64,000 nt of DNA from JAKVAV01 sp047632755 (GCA_047632755.1 JBLIDT010000001.1:248001-312000), one strand, 5' to 3'. Counted from the first letter of the stretch, positions 19,082 to 29,122 are shown. Notes: generated from the sequence alone by a model not told the origin. Numbers and translations are program-made.

Positions 19082-20212
19082 ATGAAGCTTTTTAGCTTGG
19101 GACTTATCGCCGTTTTAGTGGCGGCTTGTGGAGGTGCACCCGAAGGTGATTTACAAAACTTAAAAGCCGAAAGAGATTCTTTAAAAATTGTTCGGACCGA
19201 ATTGGACAACCGCCTTTTTGATTTGGACCGCCAAATTGCCGAGAAAGATTCTACCATTGAAGATAAGATCGTCACCGGAATCAAAGTAGGCAAAGATGTT
19301 TTTAGGCACTATTTCGAAGTATACGGAAACGTACAATCCGATAAATCGGCGATCATTTACGCGGAGAATTCAGGGGTTGTTCAATCCATTAATGTGAATG
19401 AGGGACAATCGGTGAAAAAGGGTCAAGTTTTGGTGACACAAGACGTGGAGATGATTGCAAGAAATATGACTGAAATACGTACCCAGCTTGATTTGGCAGA
19501 AATTCTCTACGAAAAACAAAAGCGGCTTTGGGATCAAAATATCGGCAGTGAAGTTCAATTTTTAGAGGCGAAGAATAGAAAGGAATCATTAGAGAATTCG
19601 ATGGCTACCTTGAAAGAGCAGAGGCAAAAGTCGTCTGTCACTGCTCCTTTCGACGGGGTTGTAGACAAGATTTTTCCCAAAGTAGGAGAACTGGTCGGAA
19701 TGTCCGTTCCGTTGGTGAGATTGGTCAATATTGACGAGCTATATATCAATGCCGACATATCTGAGCGTTACATCGGCGATCTCTCAAAAGGCAATTCGGT
19801 TTGGGTGATCGTAAATCGAAAGGATACCATCAAGTCTTCGATATCGAGGTTGGGAGATTATATAAATCCATCCAATCGCTCTTTTGAAATGAGAGTAGAA
19901 ATAGATGAAATAGTTGACGTCCTGAGACCGAATTCTCTAGTTGTTTTAAGAATAAACGACCATACCGAAGAAAATGCAATCGTGATCCCATCCTCATTGA
20001 TAATGCAAGATGGTGCGGGCGAAGATTATGTGTTTACTATTAAAACGGACGTGCACAACGACTTAATAGCGCGAAAGACTCCAATAAAAACGGGACTATC
20101 ATATCTTGGAAAAACCGTTGTGAAGAATGGTATTTCAGATGGCGATGACCTGATCGACAAGGGTTCTAGAAAAGTCCGCGATGGAGATAAAGTGAAAAAA
20201 ATTACCGTATAG
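19082..20212 (+). CDS. RND efflux periplasmic adaptor lipoprotein (membrane fusion protein)
   Basis: Links the inner-membrane pump to the TolC channel. The start ATG 19082 gives a lipoprotein signal with lipobox VAAC (MKLFSLGLIAVLVAACGG); an ATG at 19058 would add eight residues in front of it. A coiled coil (about 25-60) precedes a barrel-sandwich lipoyl-like domain (SGVVQSINVNEGQSVKKGQV with its return strand APFDGVVDKIFPKVGELVG), then the beta-barrel and membrane-proximal domains. It lies 2 bp before the RND gene. Confidence 0.92.
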   Translation: MKLFSLGLIAVLVAACGGAPEGDLQNLKAERDSLKIVRTELDNRLFDLDRQIAEKDSTIEDKIVTGIKVGKDVFRHYFEVYGNVQSDKSAIIYAENSGVVQSINVNEGQSVKKGQVLVTQDVEMIARNMTEIRTQLDLAEILYEKQKRLWDQNIGSEVQFLEAKNRKESLENSMATLKEQRQKSSVTAPFDGVVDKIFPKVGELVGMSVPLVRLVNIDELYINADISERYIGDLSKGNSVWVIVNRKDTIKSSISRLGDYINPSNRSFEMRVEIDEIVDVLRPNSLVVLRINDHTEENAIVIPSSLIMQDGAGEDYVFTIKTDVHNDLIARKTPIKTGLSYLGKTVVKNGISDGDDLIDKGSRKVRDGDKVKKITV

Positions 20213-20214
20213 CG

Positions 20215-23200
20215 ATGGCAGAAAATACACCTGAAAAAAGCGGGAAGGGATTCAAAGAGTTTGGTCTTTCTTCGCTTTCCGTAAATAACAAAACGACGGT
20301 TTTTGTTCTGGCGATCATCATTTTCATTGGAGGTATTGCTTCGTATATAAGCATGCCAAAAGAGAACTTTCCTGATGTAGTAACTCCAGAAATTTATATT
20401 GGTACACCTTATCCCGGAAACTCACCGCTGGATATTGAGAAGCTGATTACCCGTCCATTTGAAAAAGAAATCAACTCCATCACGGGAGTAGATGAAATAA
20501 ACTCTACGAGCGTTCAGGGCTACTCCACTATTCAGGTGAAATTTAGCTTTGACGTAACTGCCGATGAGGCACTACGCAAGGTTAAGGACAAAGTAGACAT
20601 TGCGATGAGCAACCGCGATTTTCCACAAGATTTGCCTGCAGACCCGAACGTATTTGCCCAAAATATTTCGGAGTTAATGCCGATCATGAATATTAATTTA
20701 TCGGGTGATTTTTCCATCGAACAGCTCAAGGATTACGCCGAGTATCTCGAAGACGAAATAGAAGACCTCCCCGAAATAACCTCAGTGGATATACGCGGTG
20801 TGATGGACAAAGAGGTGAAAATCGATGTCGATCTTCTCGCGATTGAAGCGATGAAAATCAGCTTCGACGATATAGCCAATGCCATTTCGCAGGAAAACGT
20901 CACCATTTCAGGAGGCGATTTGCTGGTAGATGAGTTCAACAGAAACGTCCGTATTATTGGTGAGTTTCGAGATATTGCCGAAATAGAAAACGTCATCGTA
21001 AAACGTGAGAACCAAGAAATAGTCTACCTCAAAAATGTGGCCGACGTTAGTTTTGGTGAGGAGGAAATCGAGAGTTACGCTCGCGAGTATCTCAAGCCCG
21101 TCGTGATGATTGATGTGAAAAAGCGCGCTGGCGAAAACCTGATCGTGGCTTCAGATAAAATCTCTTCAATAATTGAAAAGGCCAAAGCCGATATATTTCC
21201 CGAGAATCTGCAGATTTCTATTACCAATGACCAGAGCGATCAAACCCGCACACAGGTTGATGAGCTTTTGAATAGTATCATCTTCGGAGTATTGCTCGTT
21301 ACGGGCGTGCTCTTGTTTTTTCTTGGGTTTAGAAACGCTCTTTTTGTCGGGATAGCCATTCCGCTTTCTATGTTGCTGAGCTTTATTATTCTCGGTGCAT
21401 TGGGCGTTACCCTTAATGTAATGGTTCTCTTTGGTCTGGTATTGGCCTTGGGCATGCTGGTTGACAATGGTATTGTCGTGGTCGAAAATATTTACCGTCT
21501 CATGGACGAAGGTTATCCACCGATGCAAGCTGCAAAGCTCGGTGTTGGTGAGGTGGCCATACCCATCATTGCCTCTACTGCCACGACATTAGCAGCTTTT
21601 CTACCCTTGGCGTTTTGGCCTGGTCTTTTTGGGGAGTTTATGTTTTTTTTGCCGATCACACTGATCATTGTTTTGTCATCCTCACTCTTTGTGGCACTGG
21701 TTATTAACCCAGTTCTCACCTCAGTTTACATGAAAGTAGGTGAGCGCGATGTCAACAACCGAAGAATGCTTAGAAACAGCTTGATTTTCATTGCTGTCGG
21801 TGTTTTTCTGGATGCTGTTTCCATTTCGGCAGATGCGGCATTTGTGATGATATTAGGGAACATTTCCCTCTTTATCGGAATTGCTGGAATTTTAAATATT
21901 TATGTCCTCTCTCCGGGAACCAAACGTCTTCAAAACAACATTCTTCCAAAGCTCGAGGATTACTACAAGCAATTCCTAGGCTATGCGCTGAATGGCAAGC
22001 GCCCTTACATTTTTTTTGGGGGCACCGTTTTTCTTCTTATCAGCTCACTGATGTTGTTTGTGTTCTTTCCGCCCAAAGTGGAATTCTTTCCGATAAACGA
22101 GCCGCAATACCTCAATATTTTCATCGAAAAACCTATCGGCACAAACATCGAAGAAACCAACCGTACGGCTTTGGAGCTCGAAAAGCGCGTGATTGAAATT
22201 CTTGATGATAACAAGTATTACATCGAAAAAGATGGTGAGAGAATTCCTTTCCTTATTGAGTCCGTTATCGGGCAGGTAGGTGACGGGGCGAGCGATCCCG
22301 CTCAGGGTTTTTCTCAAGCCAATACGCCGCACAAGGCACGAATCACTGTTCAATTTGTCAAATTTCAAGACCGAAGGGGATTGCAAACAAGTGACGTGCT
22401 TGATCGAATCAGAAAGGAACTTCGAGGGTATCCAGGAACCCAAATCACCGTTAATAAAAACGAAGCGGGTCCGCCACAGGGAGCCCCAATAAATATTGAA
22501 GTACGGGGAGATGACTACGTGACAATCATGGCTGAAGCACAGGGGTTAAAATCTTTTCTTGAAGACCAAAATGTTCTCGGGGTAGAAGAGCTCAAACTCG
22601 ATATAGAAGCGGGGAAGCCTGAAATGCCCATACTCATCGATCGTGGAAAAGCGAGAAGACTGAACGTATCTACCTATCAAATTGGTGATGCATTGAGAAC
22701 GGCATTGTTTGGTAAAGAAGTGTCCACTTTCAAAGACGGTGAAGATGATTACCCTATCAACATTCGCCTTCAGAAGCATTACCGCGACAATGAGGACGCC
22801 CTAATGAATATGCGCCTGACATTTCGCGATCAGGCTACTGGAAAAATTACTCAAGTGCCCATTTCATCAGTGGCACGTGCCGAAAAATCGAGCACCTTTA
22901 GTGCGGTTAAAAGACGCGACCTCGATAGAGTGGTCACAATTTCTTCCAATGTTCTTACGGGATATAATTCTACTGAAATCGTCTCTAAGATGAAGGAGAT
23001 GGTAAAGGAGTATGAACTGCATCCGGGCACAAAGGTTCTTTTTACTGGGCAACAAGAGGAACAAGCCAAAGAGCTCGACTTCCTTACTACGGCTCTGGCC
23101 TTAGCTCTTTTTATGATTATCATCATTATTACGGCTCAGTTTAACTCCATTTCGACGCCTTTTATAATTGGCTTTGCCGTTGTTTTTAGTTTGATCGGAG

Positions 23201-23709
23201 TCTTCCTTGGATTGGTTGTTTTCAATATGGATTTCATTATTATCATGACGATGATTGGAATCATTTCTCTGGCAGGAATTGTAGTAAACAATGCAATTGT
23301 ATTGATTGATTATACCAACTTAATTCGTACCCGACGAAAGGAAGAGCTCAATATGGCTTTGGATGAAAAGCTTCCTTTCGAAGAAACGGTTTACGCGATT
23401 GTCGAGGGAGGAAGGACCAGGCTTCGTCCGGTTTTACTTACCGCTATCACTACTATTCTCGGTTTAGTTCCGCTGGCTGTAGGCCTCAATATTGATTTCT
23501 TCAGCTTGGTCACCGAACTGAATCCTAAAGTTTATGTGGGTGGTGACAATGTTATTTTTTGGGGGCCGATGTCTTGGACGATCATTTTCGGACTTTCGTT
23601 TGCCACTTTTTTAACATTGATTATTGTGCCAGTCATGTATCTCATCTTGGCCAAGATTAAATACAAGCTCATTTACAAGAAGGACACTAGCTATACCATT
23701 GAGAGGTAG
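20215..23709 (+). CDS. RND family efflux transporter permease (AcrB-like)
   Basis: Proton-driven inner-membrane pump of 1,164 residues, longer than AcrB (about 1,050). It contains the usual two halves of transmembrane bundle and periplasmic porter domain. The first helix follows NNKTTVFVLAIIIFIGG; the central TM4 motif GMLVDNGIVVVENIYR carries Asp as in proton-translocating members; the second half has AGIVVNNAIVLIDYTN and GGRTRLRPVLLTAITTILG. Part of the extra length is a hydrophobic insertion near residues 515-565. Last gene of the tetR-tolC-adaptor-pump operon. Substrates are unknown. Confidence 0.93.
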   Translation: MAENTPEKSGKGFKEFGLSSLSVNNKTTVFVLAIIIFIGGIASYISMPKENFPDVVTPEIYIGTPYPGNSPLDIEKLITRPFEKEINSITGVDEINSTSVQGYSTIQVKFSFDVTADEALRKVKDKVDIAMSNRDFPQDLPADPNVFAQNISELMPIMNINLSGDFSIEQLKDYAEYLEDEIEDLPEITSVDIRGVMDKEVKIDVDLLAIEAMKISFDDIANAISQENVTISGGDLLVDEFNRNVRIIGEFRDIAEIENVIVKRENQEIVYLKNVADVSFGEEEIESYAREYLKPVVMIDVKKRAGENLIVASDKISSIIEKAKADIFPENLQISITNDQSDQTRTQVDELLNSIIFGVLLVTGVLLFFLGFRNALFVGIAIPLSMLLSFIILGALGVTLNVMVLFGLVLALGMLVDNGIVVVENIYRLMDEGYPPMQAAKLGVGEVAIPIIASTATTLAAFLPLAFWPGLFGEFMFFLPITLIIVLSSSLFVALVINPVLTSVYMKVGERDVNNRRMLRNSLIFIAVGVFLDAVSISADAAFVMILGNISLFIGIAGILNIYVLSPGTKRLQNNILPKLEDYYKQFLGYALNGKRPYIFFGGTVFLLISSLMLFVFFPPKVEFFPINEPQYLNIFIEKPIGTNIEETNRTALELEKRVIEILDDNKYYIEKDGERIPFLIESVIGQVGDGASDPAQGFSQANTPHKARITVQFVKFQDRRGLQTSDVLDRIRKELRGYPGTQITVNKNEAGPPQGAPINIEVRGDDYVTIMAEAQGLKSFLEDQNVLGVEELKLDIEAGKPEMPILIDRGKARRLNVSTYQIGDALRTALFGKEVSTFKDGEDDYPINIRLQKHYRDNEDALMNMRLTFRDQATGKITQVPISSVARAEKSSTFSAVKRRDLDRVVTISSNVLTGYNSTEIVSKMKEMVKEYELHPGTKVLFTGQQEEQAKELDFLTTALALALFMIIIIITAQFNSISTPFIIGFAVVFSLIGVFLGLVVFNMDFIIIMTMIGIISLAGIVVNNAIVLIDYTNLIRTRRKEELNMALDEKLPFEETVYAIVEGGRTRLRPVLLTAITTILGLVPLAVGLNIDFFSLVTELNPKVYVGGDNVIFWGPMSWTIIFGLSFATFLTLIIVPVMYLILAKIKYKLIYKKDTSYTIER

Positions 23710-23724
23710 AATTTAAGAGTTGAT

Positions 23725-23757
23725 AAAAAGGGGAGGCTGAAAAACCTTGCCTTTTTT
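23725..23757 (+). terminator. Possible terminator after the RND operon
   Basis: An imperfect stem (AGGC with GCCT, flanked by an A run and a T run) ends in seven T residues just after the pump gene. Confidence 0.45.
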
Positions 23758-23828
23758 TGTGTTTTTGAGCTAGTGCAGAATGACTCTTAATAGCTAGAAT
23801 ACTAGGGCGGCCAGCAACATTTATTTTT

Positions 23829-23837
23829 TACTTTTGT
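23829..23837 (+). promoter_or_regulatory. -7 promoter element of dxs
   Basis: TACTTTTGT matches TAnnTTTGY fully. It ends 1 bp before the first ATG (23839), so transcription would begin within that codon or after it. This is why I prefer the second ATG at 23863. Confidence 0.55.
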
Positions 23838-23862
23838 TATGGCTGTTACTAACACCTACCAT

Positions 23863-25809
23863 ATGAGTTCATTTCAGGCAGGACACCTTCTCGATCAAAT
23901 CGAAATTCCCGCTGACTTAAGGTCAAAAATTAAAGAGCAAGAACTCGAAGAGTTTTGCGCTCAGCTGCGCGAGTACATTATCGATGTGGTATCTACCAAA
24001 GGAGGACACTTCGGCGCGAGCCTTGGAGTAGTGGAACTCACCGTAGCTCTTCACTACGTTTTTAATACGCCTTACGATCAGTTGGTTTGGGATGTAGGCC
24101 ACCAGGCTTATGGCCACAAAATCTTAACAGGACGTAGAAAGATTTTTGATACGAATAGAGTATACGAAGGCATCAGCGGTTTCCCGAAAAGGTCGGAGAG
24201 CGAATACGACACTTTCGGTGTGGGACACTCTTCCACCTCCATTTCTGGAGCTTTGGGAATGGCTGTGGCAAGCAGACTAAAAGGAGAATTCGATAGACAG
24301 CACATTGCTATAATCGGTGATGGCTCGATGACAGCGGGATTGGCCTTTGAAGGACTCAATCACGGAGGAGTTGAAGACACCAATCTTTTGGTTGTTCTCA
24401 ATGACAACTGTATGTCAATCGACCCCAATGTCGGGGCATTAAAAGATTATTTGACTGACATCACTACTTCGCACACTTACAATAAAGTGAAAGATGAGGT
24501 ATGGCAGCTCTTAGGTAAGATTTCCAAATTTGGGCCAAACGCTCAAGCCATTGCTCAGAAAGTAGAGCAGGCAGTGAAATCTTCCTTGCTCAAACAGAGC
24601 AATATGTTTGAATCATTGAACTTCCGTTACTTCGGTCCAGTAGATGGACACGATGTAAATCACTTGGTGAAAGTGATGGAAGATTTGAAGGACATTCCTG
24701 GCCCGAAAATTTTGCATGCCCTTACCGTAAAAGGGAAAGGCTACGAATATTCTGAAAAAGGCTCTCCTACCACTTGGCACGCACCAGGCCTATTCAACAA
24801 GGAAACGGGAGAGATCATTAAAGTGGTTCCTAAAAGTCCGCAGCCTCCGAAGTACCAAGATGTATTCGGTCACACCATCGTAGAATTGGCGGAGAAGAAC
24901 GATAAGATCGTGGGAATTACTCCTGCAATGCCTTCGGGCTCCTCTTTGAAAATAATGATGGAGGCCATGCCCGATCGCGCATTTGATGTTGGAATTGCCG
25001 AGCAACATGCGGTAACTTTCTCAGCTGGATTGGCTACTCAAGGAATGCTTCCTTTTTGCAATATCTATTCGAGTTTTATGCAGCGCGCCTACGATCAAGT
25101 AGTGCACGATGTAGCGCTCCAGAACCTCAGCGTAGTTTTCTGTTTAGACCGAGCGGGTTTTGCAGGTGCAGATGGGCCGACCCATCACGGATCATACGAT
25201 TTAGCCTATTTCCGTGCGATCCCCAACATGATTGTAAGCGCTCCTATGAACGAAAGCGAGTTGCGAAACCTCATGTACACAGCTCAGAAGAAAGAACACG
25301 GGCCATTTAGCATCCGCTACCCGAGAGGTCAAGGTGTAATGACCGATTGGAAAACACCTTTTAAAGAAATTAAAATTGGTACCGGACGTCGAGTACGCAA
25401 TGGAAGTGATTTAGCTATTCTAAGTATCGGCCATCCTGGAAACTTCGCGTTAAGCGCGGCAGAGAAGCTAGAGAAAGAAGGACTAGATGTGGCAGTTTAC
25501 GATATGCGTTTTGTGAAGCCTTTAGATGAAATTCTATTACACGAGGTATTCTCCAAATTTGATAAAGTCATTACCGTAGAAGATGGTTGCTTGATGGGGG
25601 GTCTGGGAAGTGCCATACTCGAATTTATGGCTGACCATGGCTACAACGCCAAAGTAAAAAGACTGGGTATAGAAGATAAATTTTTCGAGCACGGAAGCCA
25701 AAATCAGCTCTTTACAGAAGCAGGTTTCAACGTAGATGATATTGCCGCAACAGCTGAAGAGATGCTTGCTGCGAAACTTCAGAAATTGAGTAAGTTTTCA
25801 GCTGGGTAA
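23863..25809 (+). CDS. dxs: 1-deoxy-D-xylulose-5-phosphate synthase
   Basis: Makes DXP from pyruvate and glyceraldehyde 3-phosphate with thiamine diphosphate, the first step of the MEP isoprenoid pathway; ispD near the end of the window acts later in it. The protein shows the ThDP motif GDGSMTAGLAFEGLNHGG with NDNCMSI, the transketolase pyrimidine domain (DVGIAEQHAVTFSAGLA, GADGPTHHGSYDL) and a C-terminal transketolase domain. The ATG at 23839 lies 1 bp after the -7 element and would probably not be transcribed, so I chose 23863; the difference is eight residues. Monocistronic, closed by a strong hairpin. Confidence 0.96.
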   Translation: MSSFQAGHLLDQIEIPADLRSKIKEQELEEFCAQLREYIIDVVSTKGGHFGASLGVVELTVALHYVFNTPYDQLVWDVGHQAYGHKILTGRRKIFDTNRVYEGISGFPKRSESEYDTFGVGHSSTSISGALGMAVASRLKGEFDRQHIAIIGDGSMTAGLAFEGLNHGGVEDTNLLVVLNDNCMSIDPNVGALKDYLTDITTSHTYNKVKDEVWQLLGKISKFGPNAQAIAQKVEQAVKSSLLKQSNMFESLNFRYFGPVDGHDVNHLVKVMEDLKDIPGPKILHALTVKGKGYEYSEKGSPTTWHAPGLFNKETGEIIKVVPKSPQPPKYQDVFGHTIVELAEKNDKIVGITPAMPSGSSLKIMMEAMPDRAFDVGIAEQHAVTFSAGLATQGMLPFCNIYSSFMQRAYDQVVHDVALQNLSVVFCLDRAGFAGADGPTHHGSYDLAYFRAIPNMIVSAPMNESELRNLMYTAQKKEHGPFSIRYPRGQGVMTDWKTPFKEIKIGTGRRVRNGSDLAILSIGHPGNFALSAAEKLEKEGLDVAVYDMRFVKPLDEILLHEVFSKFDKVITVEDGCLMGGLGSAILEFMADHGYNAKVKRLGIEDKFFEHGSQNQLFTEAGFNVDDIAATAEEMLAAKLQKLSKFSAG

Positions 25810-25830
25810 ACTGACTCGAGGACTCTAAAT

Positions 25831-25866
25831 AAAAAAAGGCATCCGTTATAAACGGATGCCTTTTTT
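25831..25866. terminator. Bidirectional terminator between dxs and accC
   Basis: A perfect 16-bp stem (AAAAAAGGCATCCGTT, loop ATA, AACGGATGCCTTTTTT) lies between two convergent genes. A and T runs on the two sides let it stop transcripts in both directions. Confidence 0.9.
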
Positions 25867-25885
25867 ATTGTCAAATGGAAAGCGA

Positions 25886-27229
25886 CTAAACTGGTTTCAG
25901 TTTAAAGTCCTCCAAAAACTTCGTGGTGAAGTTTCCATTCTTAAAGTTTTCGTCTTCGAAAAGCTGAATGTGGAAAGGTATGGTCGTTTTAACTCCTTCA
26001 ATGATGTATTCGCTCAGTGCGCGGTGCATTTTCTTGATGCCTTCTTCACGTGTTTGTGCCACCACAATTAGTTTCGATATCATCGAATCGTAATTCGGTG
26101 GAATGGTGTAACCAGAATAAACGTGGGTGTCTACCCGAACGCCGTGTCCTCCAGGAGAGTGATAAACGGTGATCATTCCCGGGCTTGGACGGAAATCGTT
26201 GAAGGGATCTTCGGCATTGATACGGCACTGAAACGCATGCATCCTAGGCTCGTAATTGTGACCACTGATAGGAATACCTGCGGCAATTTTAATCTGTTCT
26301 TTGATCAGGTCAAAATTGATCACCTCTTCAGTGATGGTATGTTCCACCTGAATTCGGGTGTTCATTTCCATGAAGTAGAAGTTGCGGTGCTTGTCAACCA
26401 AAAATTCTACGGTTCCTACACCCTCGTAATTCACGGCTGCCGCTGCCTTGATAGCTGCATCACCCATTTTCTTGCGAAGGGCTTTCGTCATAAAAGGTGA
26501 AGGAGTTTCTTCAACCAATTTTTGGTGTCTTCGCTGAATGGAGCAGTCGCGTTCACCCATATGGCAGAAGGTTCCAAATTGGTCACCTGCTACTTGAATT
26601 TCGATGTGGCGCGGCTCTTCGATGAACTTCTCCATATAGATTCCATCGTTGCCAAATGCGGCAGAGGCTTCTCTCTGAATGTCTTCGAAGAATTTTGGAA
26701 TGTCTTCTTCATTCCAAACTACGCGCATTCCTTTTCCACCGCCACCAGCAGTAGCTTTCATCATTACAGGCAGACCGATTTCTTTTGCCGTTTTACGGGC
26801 ATGGTCACCATCTTTTAAGAGGCCTTCAGAACCAGGAACACATGGAACGCCAGCTGCAGCCATAGTAGATTTGGCCGTGGCTTTATCTCCCATTCCCTCA
26901 ATTTGCTCGGGACTAGCTCCAATGAATTTGATGCCGTTTTCGCCACAGATTCGAGAGAATTTGGCATTCTCAGAAAGGAAACCATAACCAGGATGTATAG
27001 CATCTGCGTTGGTGATTTCTGCAGCAGCAATGATACTCGGTATCTTGAGGTATGAGTCGGAGCTCGGGGCAGGCCCAATGCAAACCGCCTCATCTGCAAA
27101 TCTAACGGGTAGGCTATCTGCATCAGCTTTGCTGTAAACGGCCACCGTTTTTATACCCATTTCTTTACAGGTACGAATTACCCTCAAAGCGATTTCGCCT
27201 CGATTGGCAATCAGGATCTTCTTAAACAT
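25886..27229 (-). CDS. accC: Acetyl-CoA carboxylase, biotin carboxylase subunit
   Basis: Carboxylates biotin on AccB using ATP and bicarbonate, the first half of malonyl-CoA synthesis. The 447 residues have the N-terminal domain (MFKKILIANRGEIALRVIRT), the ATP-grasp glycine loop MKATAGGGGKGMRVV, catalytic region EMNTRIQVEHTITE, and the C-terminal biotin carboxylase domain. It lies 14 bp after accB in the fabH-accB-accC operon. Length is standard and no key residue is missing. Confidence 0.97.
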   Translation of the reverse strand: MFKKILIANRGEIALRVIRTCKEMGIKTVAVYSKADADSLPVRFADEAVCIGPAPSSDSYLKIPSIIAAAEITNADAIHPGYGFLSENAKFSRICGENGIKFIGASPEQIEGMGDKATAKSTMAAAGVPCVPGSEGLLKDGDHARKTAKEIGLPVMMKATAGGGGKGMRVVWNEEDIPKFFEDIQREASAAFGNDGIYMEKFIEEPRHIEIQVAGDQFGTFCHMGERDCSIQRRHQKLVEETPSPFMTKALRKKMGDAAIKAAAAVNYEGVGTVEFLVDKHRNFYFMEMNTRIQVEHTITEEVINFDLIKEQIKIAAGIPISGHNYEPRMHAFQCRINAEDPFNDFRPSPGMITVYHSPGGHGVRVDTHVYSGYTIPPNYDSMISKLIVVAQTREEGIKKMHRALSEYIIEGVKTTIPFHIQLFEDENFKNGNFTTKFLEDFKLKPV

Positions 27230-27243
27230 AGGTTTCGAATTGA

Positions 27244-27759
27244 TTAAGACGGATCGATCAAGAACAAAGGTTGGTCGTATTCAACGGGTGTAGCATCATC
27301 TACTAATACTTTCACCACTCTCCCTTCTATTTCAGCTTCAATTTCGTTGAAAAGCTTCATAGCTTCAATCACACATACCACTTTCCCATTCTTTACATCG
27401 TCTCCTACAGAAATGAATGCATCCTTATCAGGACTGGAAGACCGATAGAAGGTCCCAATCATTGGAGATTTTACAGTGATGTAATTCGAGTTTTCCTCCG
27501 CCTTCTCCTCTTTCGGAGCGCTAGGTGCAGGTGCAACTTGAGGTTGAATCATTTGTTGAGGTGCCGCCATCATTTGTGGCATTGCCATAGGCATCTGTGG
27601 CTGAATGAAGGCTTCTGCTTGCGCTGCTGCTCCTCTTCCTCTCTTTTTGTTGGGGTCAGATTTTATGGTGATCTTAAAATTTGACTGTTCGATTTCTACT
27701 TCCGTAACACCAGAGCGGGATACGAATTTGATCAAATCTTGTATTTCAGTAAGTTTCAT
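27244..27759 (-). CDS. accB: Acetyl-CoA carboxylase, biotin carboxyl carrier protein
   Basis: Carries biotin between the carboxylase and carboxyltransferase. The 171 residues include a Pro/Ala/Met/Gln-rich linker (about 50-90) and a C-terminal biotinyl domain with the biotin-accepting Lys in CVIEAMKLFNEIEAE. It lies between fabH and accC with short gaps (39 and 14 bp). Confidence 0.96.
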   Translation of the reverse strand: MKLTEIQDLIKFVSRSGVTEVEIEQSNFKITIKSDPNKKRGRGAAAQAEAFIQPQMPMAMPQMMAAPQQMIQPQVAPAPSAPKEEKAEENSNYITVKSPMIGTFYRSSSPDKDAFISVGDDVKNGKVVCVIEAMKLFNEIEAEIEGRVVKVLVDDATPVEYDQPLFLIDPS

Positions 27760-27798
27760 TGGTCAAACTGTTATTTCGCTAAAGATAAAAATGTTTGT

Positions 27799-28797
27799 TT
27801 AGTTGGAGTCGTATGCCCACTTTAAGTACACCGACCCCCAAGTAAAGCCACCTCCAAAGGCAGCTAGTATTATATTGTCACCTTTTTTCAATTTGTTTTC
27901 CCACTCCCAGAGGCAGAGTGGAATCGTTCCATTGGTAGTATTTCCATACTTCTGAATGTTGATCATTACTTTGGAACTGTCAACACCCATTCTGCGGGCC
28001 GTAGCATCTATGATGCGCAAATTTGCCTGATGAGGCACTAACCAACTTATATCGTCGCTTTTTAGATTGTTGCGCTCCATGATTTGCTCAGCGACATCAG
28101 CCATTTTGCTTACGGCAAACTTAAAAACTGTTTTGCCTTCTTGAAAAACGAAGTGCTCCTTGTTTTCAACTGTTTTGATAGAAGATGGATAAAGTGAACC
28201 TCCCGCTTTTTGATGGAGGAATTCTCGTCCGCTTCCGTCGCTGTGCAAGATTGAGTCTTGAATTCCCATTCCCTCTTCGTCAGGCTCTATCAAGACGGCC
28301 CCAGCTCCATCACCGAAAATGATGCACGTTGCTCGGTCTTCGTAGTCGATAATCGAGCTCATTTTGTCGGCACCAACTACTATGATCTTCTTGTATTTTC
28401 CAGTCTCAATGAATTGCGAAGCCGTCGATAGCGCATAAATAAAACCGCTGCAGGCAGCCATTAGGTCATATGACCACGCTTTTTTAAGTCCACATTTGTC
28501 AGAAATGATATTTGCTGTAGATGGAAATAGATGGTCAGGTGTGGCTGTCGCACAAATGAGCATATCTATCTCCTCTGGGTCGATTCCTCTTTTTTCGAGC
28601 AGTATAGACACTGCCGCTGCTCCTAGATCACTAGTAGCTTTTGTCGGGTCTTTCAGAATTCGTCGTTCCTCAATTCCTGTTCTGGATTTGATCCACTCAT
28701 CGTTAGTGTCGACTATTTTTTCTAGGTCGGCATTAGTCAGCTTATCTTCGGGAATGTAGCCTGATACGGCAGTAATTGCAGCCTTTCTATCGCTCAT
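27799..28797 (-). CDS. fabH: 3-oxoacyl-ACP synthase III (KAS III)
   Basis: Condenses acetyl-CoA with malonyl-ACP to start fatty acid synthesis. The catalytic triad is visible: Cys in MAACSGFIYAL, His in VPHQANLRIID, Asn in KYGNTTNGTIPL. The C-terminal AAFGGGFTWGS is typical. 332 residues is normal length. Its own promoter element lies at 28826-28834, and a terminator separates it from rpmF, so in this genome it leads a fabH-accB-accC unit. Confidence 0.96.
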   Translation of the reverse strand: MSDRKAAITAVSGYIPEDKLTNADLEKIVDTNDEWIKSRTGIEERRILKDPTKATSDLGAAAVSILLEKRGIDPEEIDMLICATATPDHLFPSTANIISDKCGLKKAWSYDLMAACSGFIYALSTASQFIETGKYKKIIVVGADKMSSIIDYEDRATCIIFGDGAGAVLIEPDEEGMGIQDSILHSDGSGREFLHQKAGGSLYPSSIKTVENKEHFVFQEGKTVFKFAVSKMADVAEQIMERNNLKSDDISWLVPHQANLRIIDATARRMGVDSSKVMINIQKYGNTTNGTIPLCLWEWENKLKKGDNIILAAFGGGFTWGSVYLKWAYDSN

Positions 28798-28825
28798 AAG
28801 GGTTGCACTTAAATTTTACAATTCG

Positions 28826-28834
28826 CCAAAGGTA
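28826..28834 (-). promoter_or_regulatory. -7 promoter element of fabH-accBC
   Basis: On the minus strand TACCTTTGG matches TAnnTTTG, 29 bp before the fabH start. It lies downstream of the rpmF hairpin and so marks a separate transcription unit. Confidence 0.55.
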
Positions 28835-28883
28835 GAAAACTTATCGATCTGCATATCGGAGGCTGCTACGAAGGTTGTTAACG

Positions 28884-28912
28884 AAAAAAATCAGCCCAGA
28901 AGAGCTGATTTT
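28884..28912 (-). terminator. Terminator after rpmF
   Basis: On the minus strand a 9-bp stem (AAAATCAGC, 8-nt loop, GCTGATTTT) runs into a T stretch, 22 bp after the rpmF stop. Confidence 0.75.
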
Positions 28913-28933
28913 ATGCGGTATTCTTATACTGGC

Positions 28934-29122
28934 TTAGTCTACTGACTTCTCCATTACCACTTGACCCTTATAGTACAATTTATCCTCGTACCAATGAGCG
29001 CGGTGATAAACGTGAGCTTCACCTGTGGTCTTGTCGACCGCTAGGGTGGGAGCAGATGTTTTATAATGAGTTCTGCGTTTGTCTCTTCTCGTTTTGGAGA
29101 TTTTCCGTTTAGGATGTGCCAT
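28934..29122 (-). CDS. rpmF: 50S ribosomal protein L32
   Basis: A 62-residue basic protein starting MAHPKRKISKTRRDKRRTHY, the conserved L32 N-terminus. It has HVYHRAHWY where zinc-type L32 has Cys, so it appears to be the zinc-free form. It follows the YceD-like gene by 15 bp, the usual pairing in bacteria, and is probably cotranscribed with it. Confidence 0.96.
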   Translation of the reverse strand: MAHPKRKISKTRRDKRRTHYKTSAPTLAVDKTTGEAHVYHRAHWYEDKLYYKGQVVMEKSVD

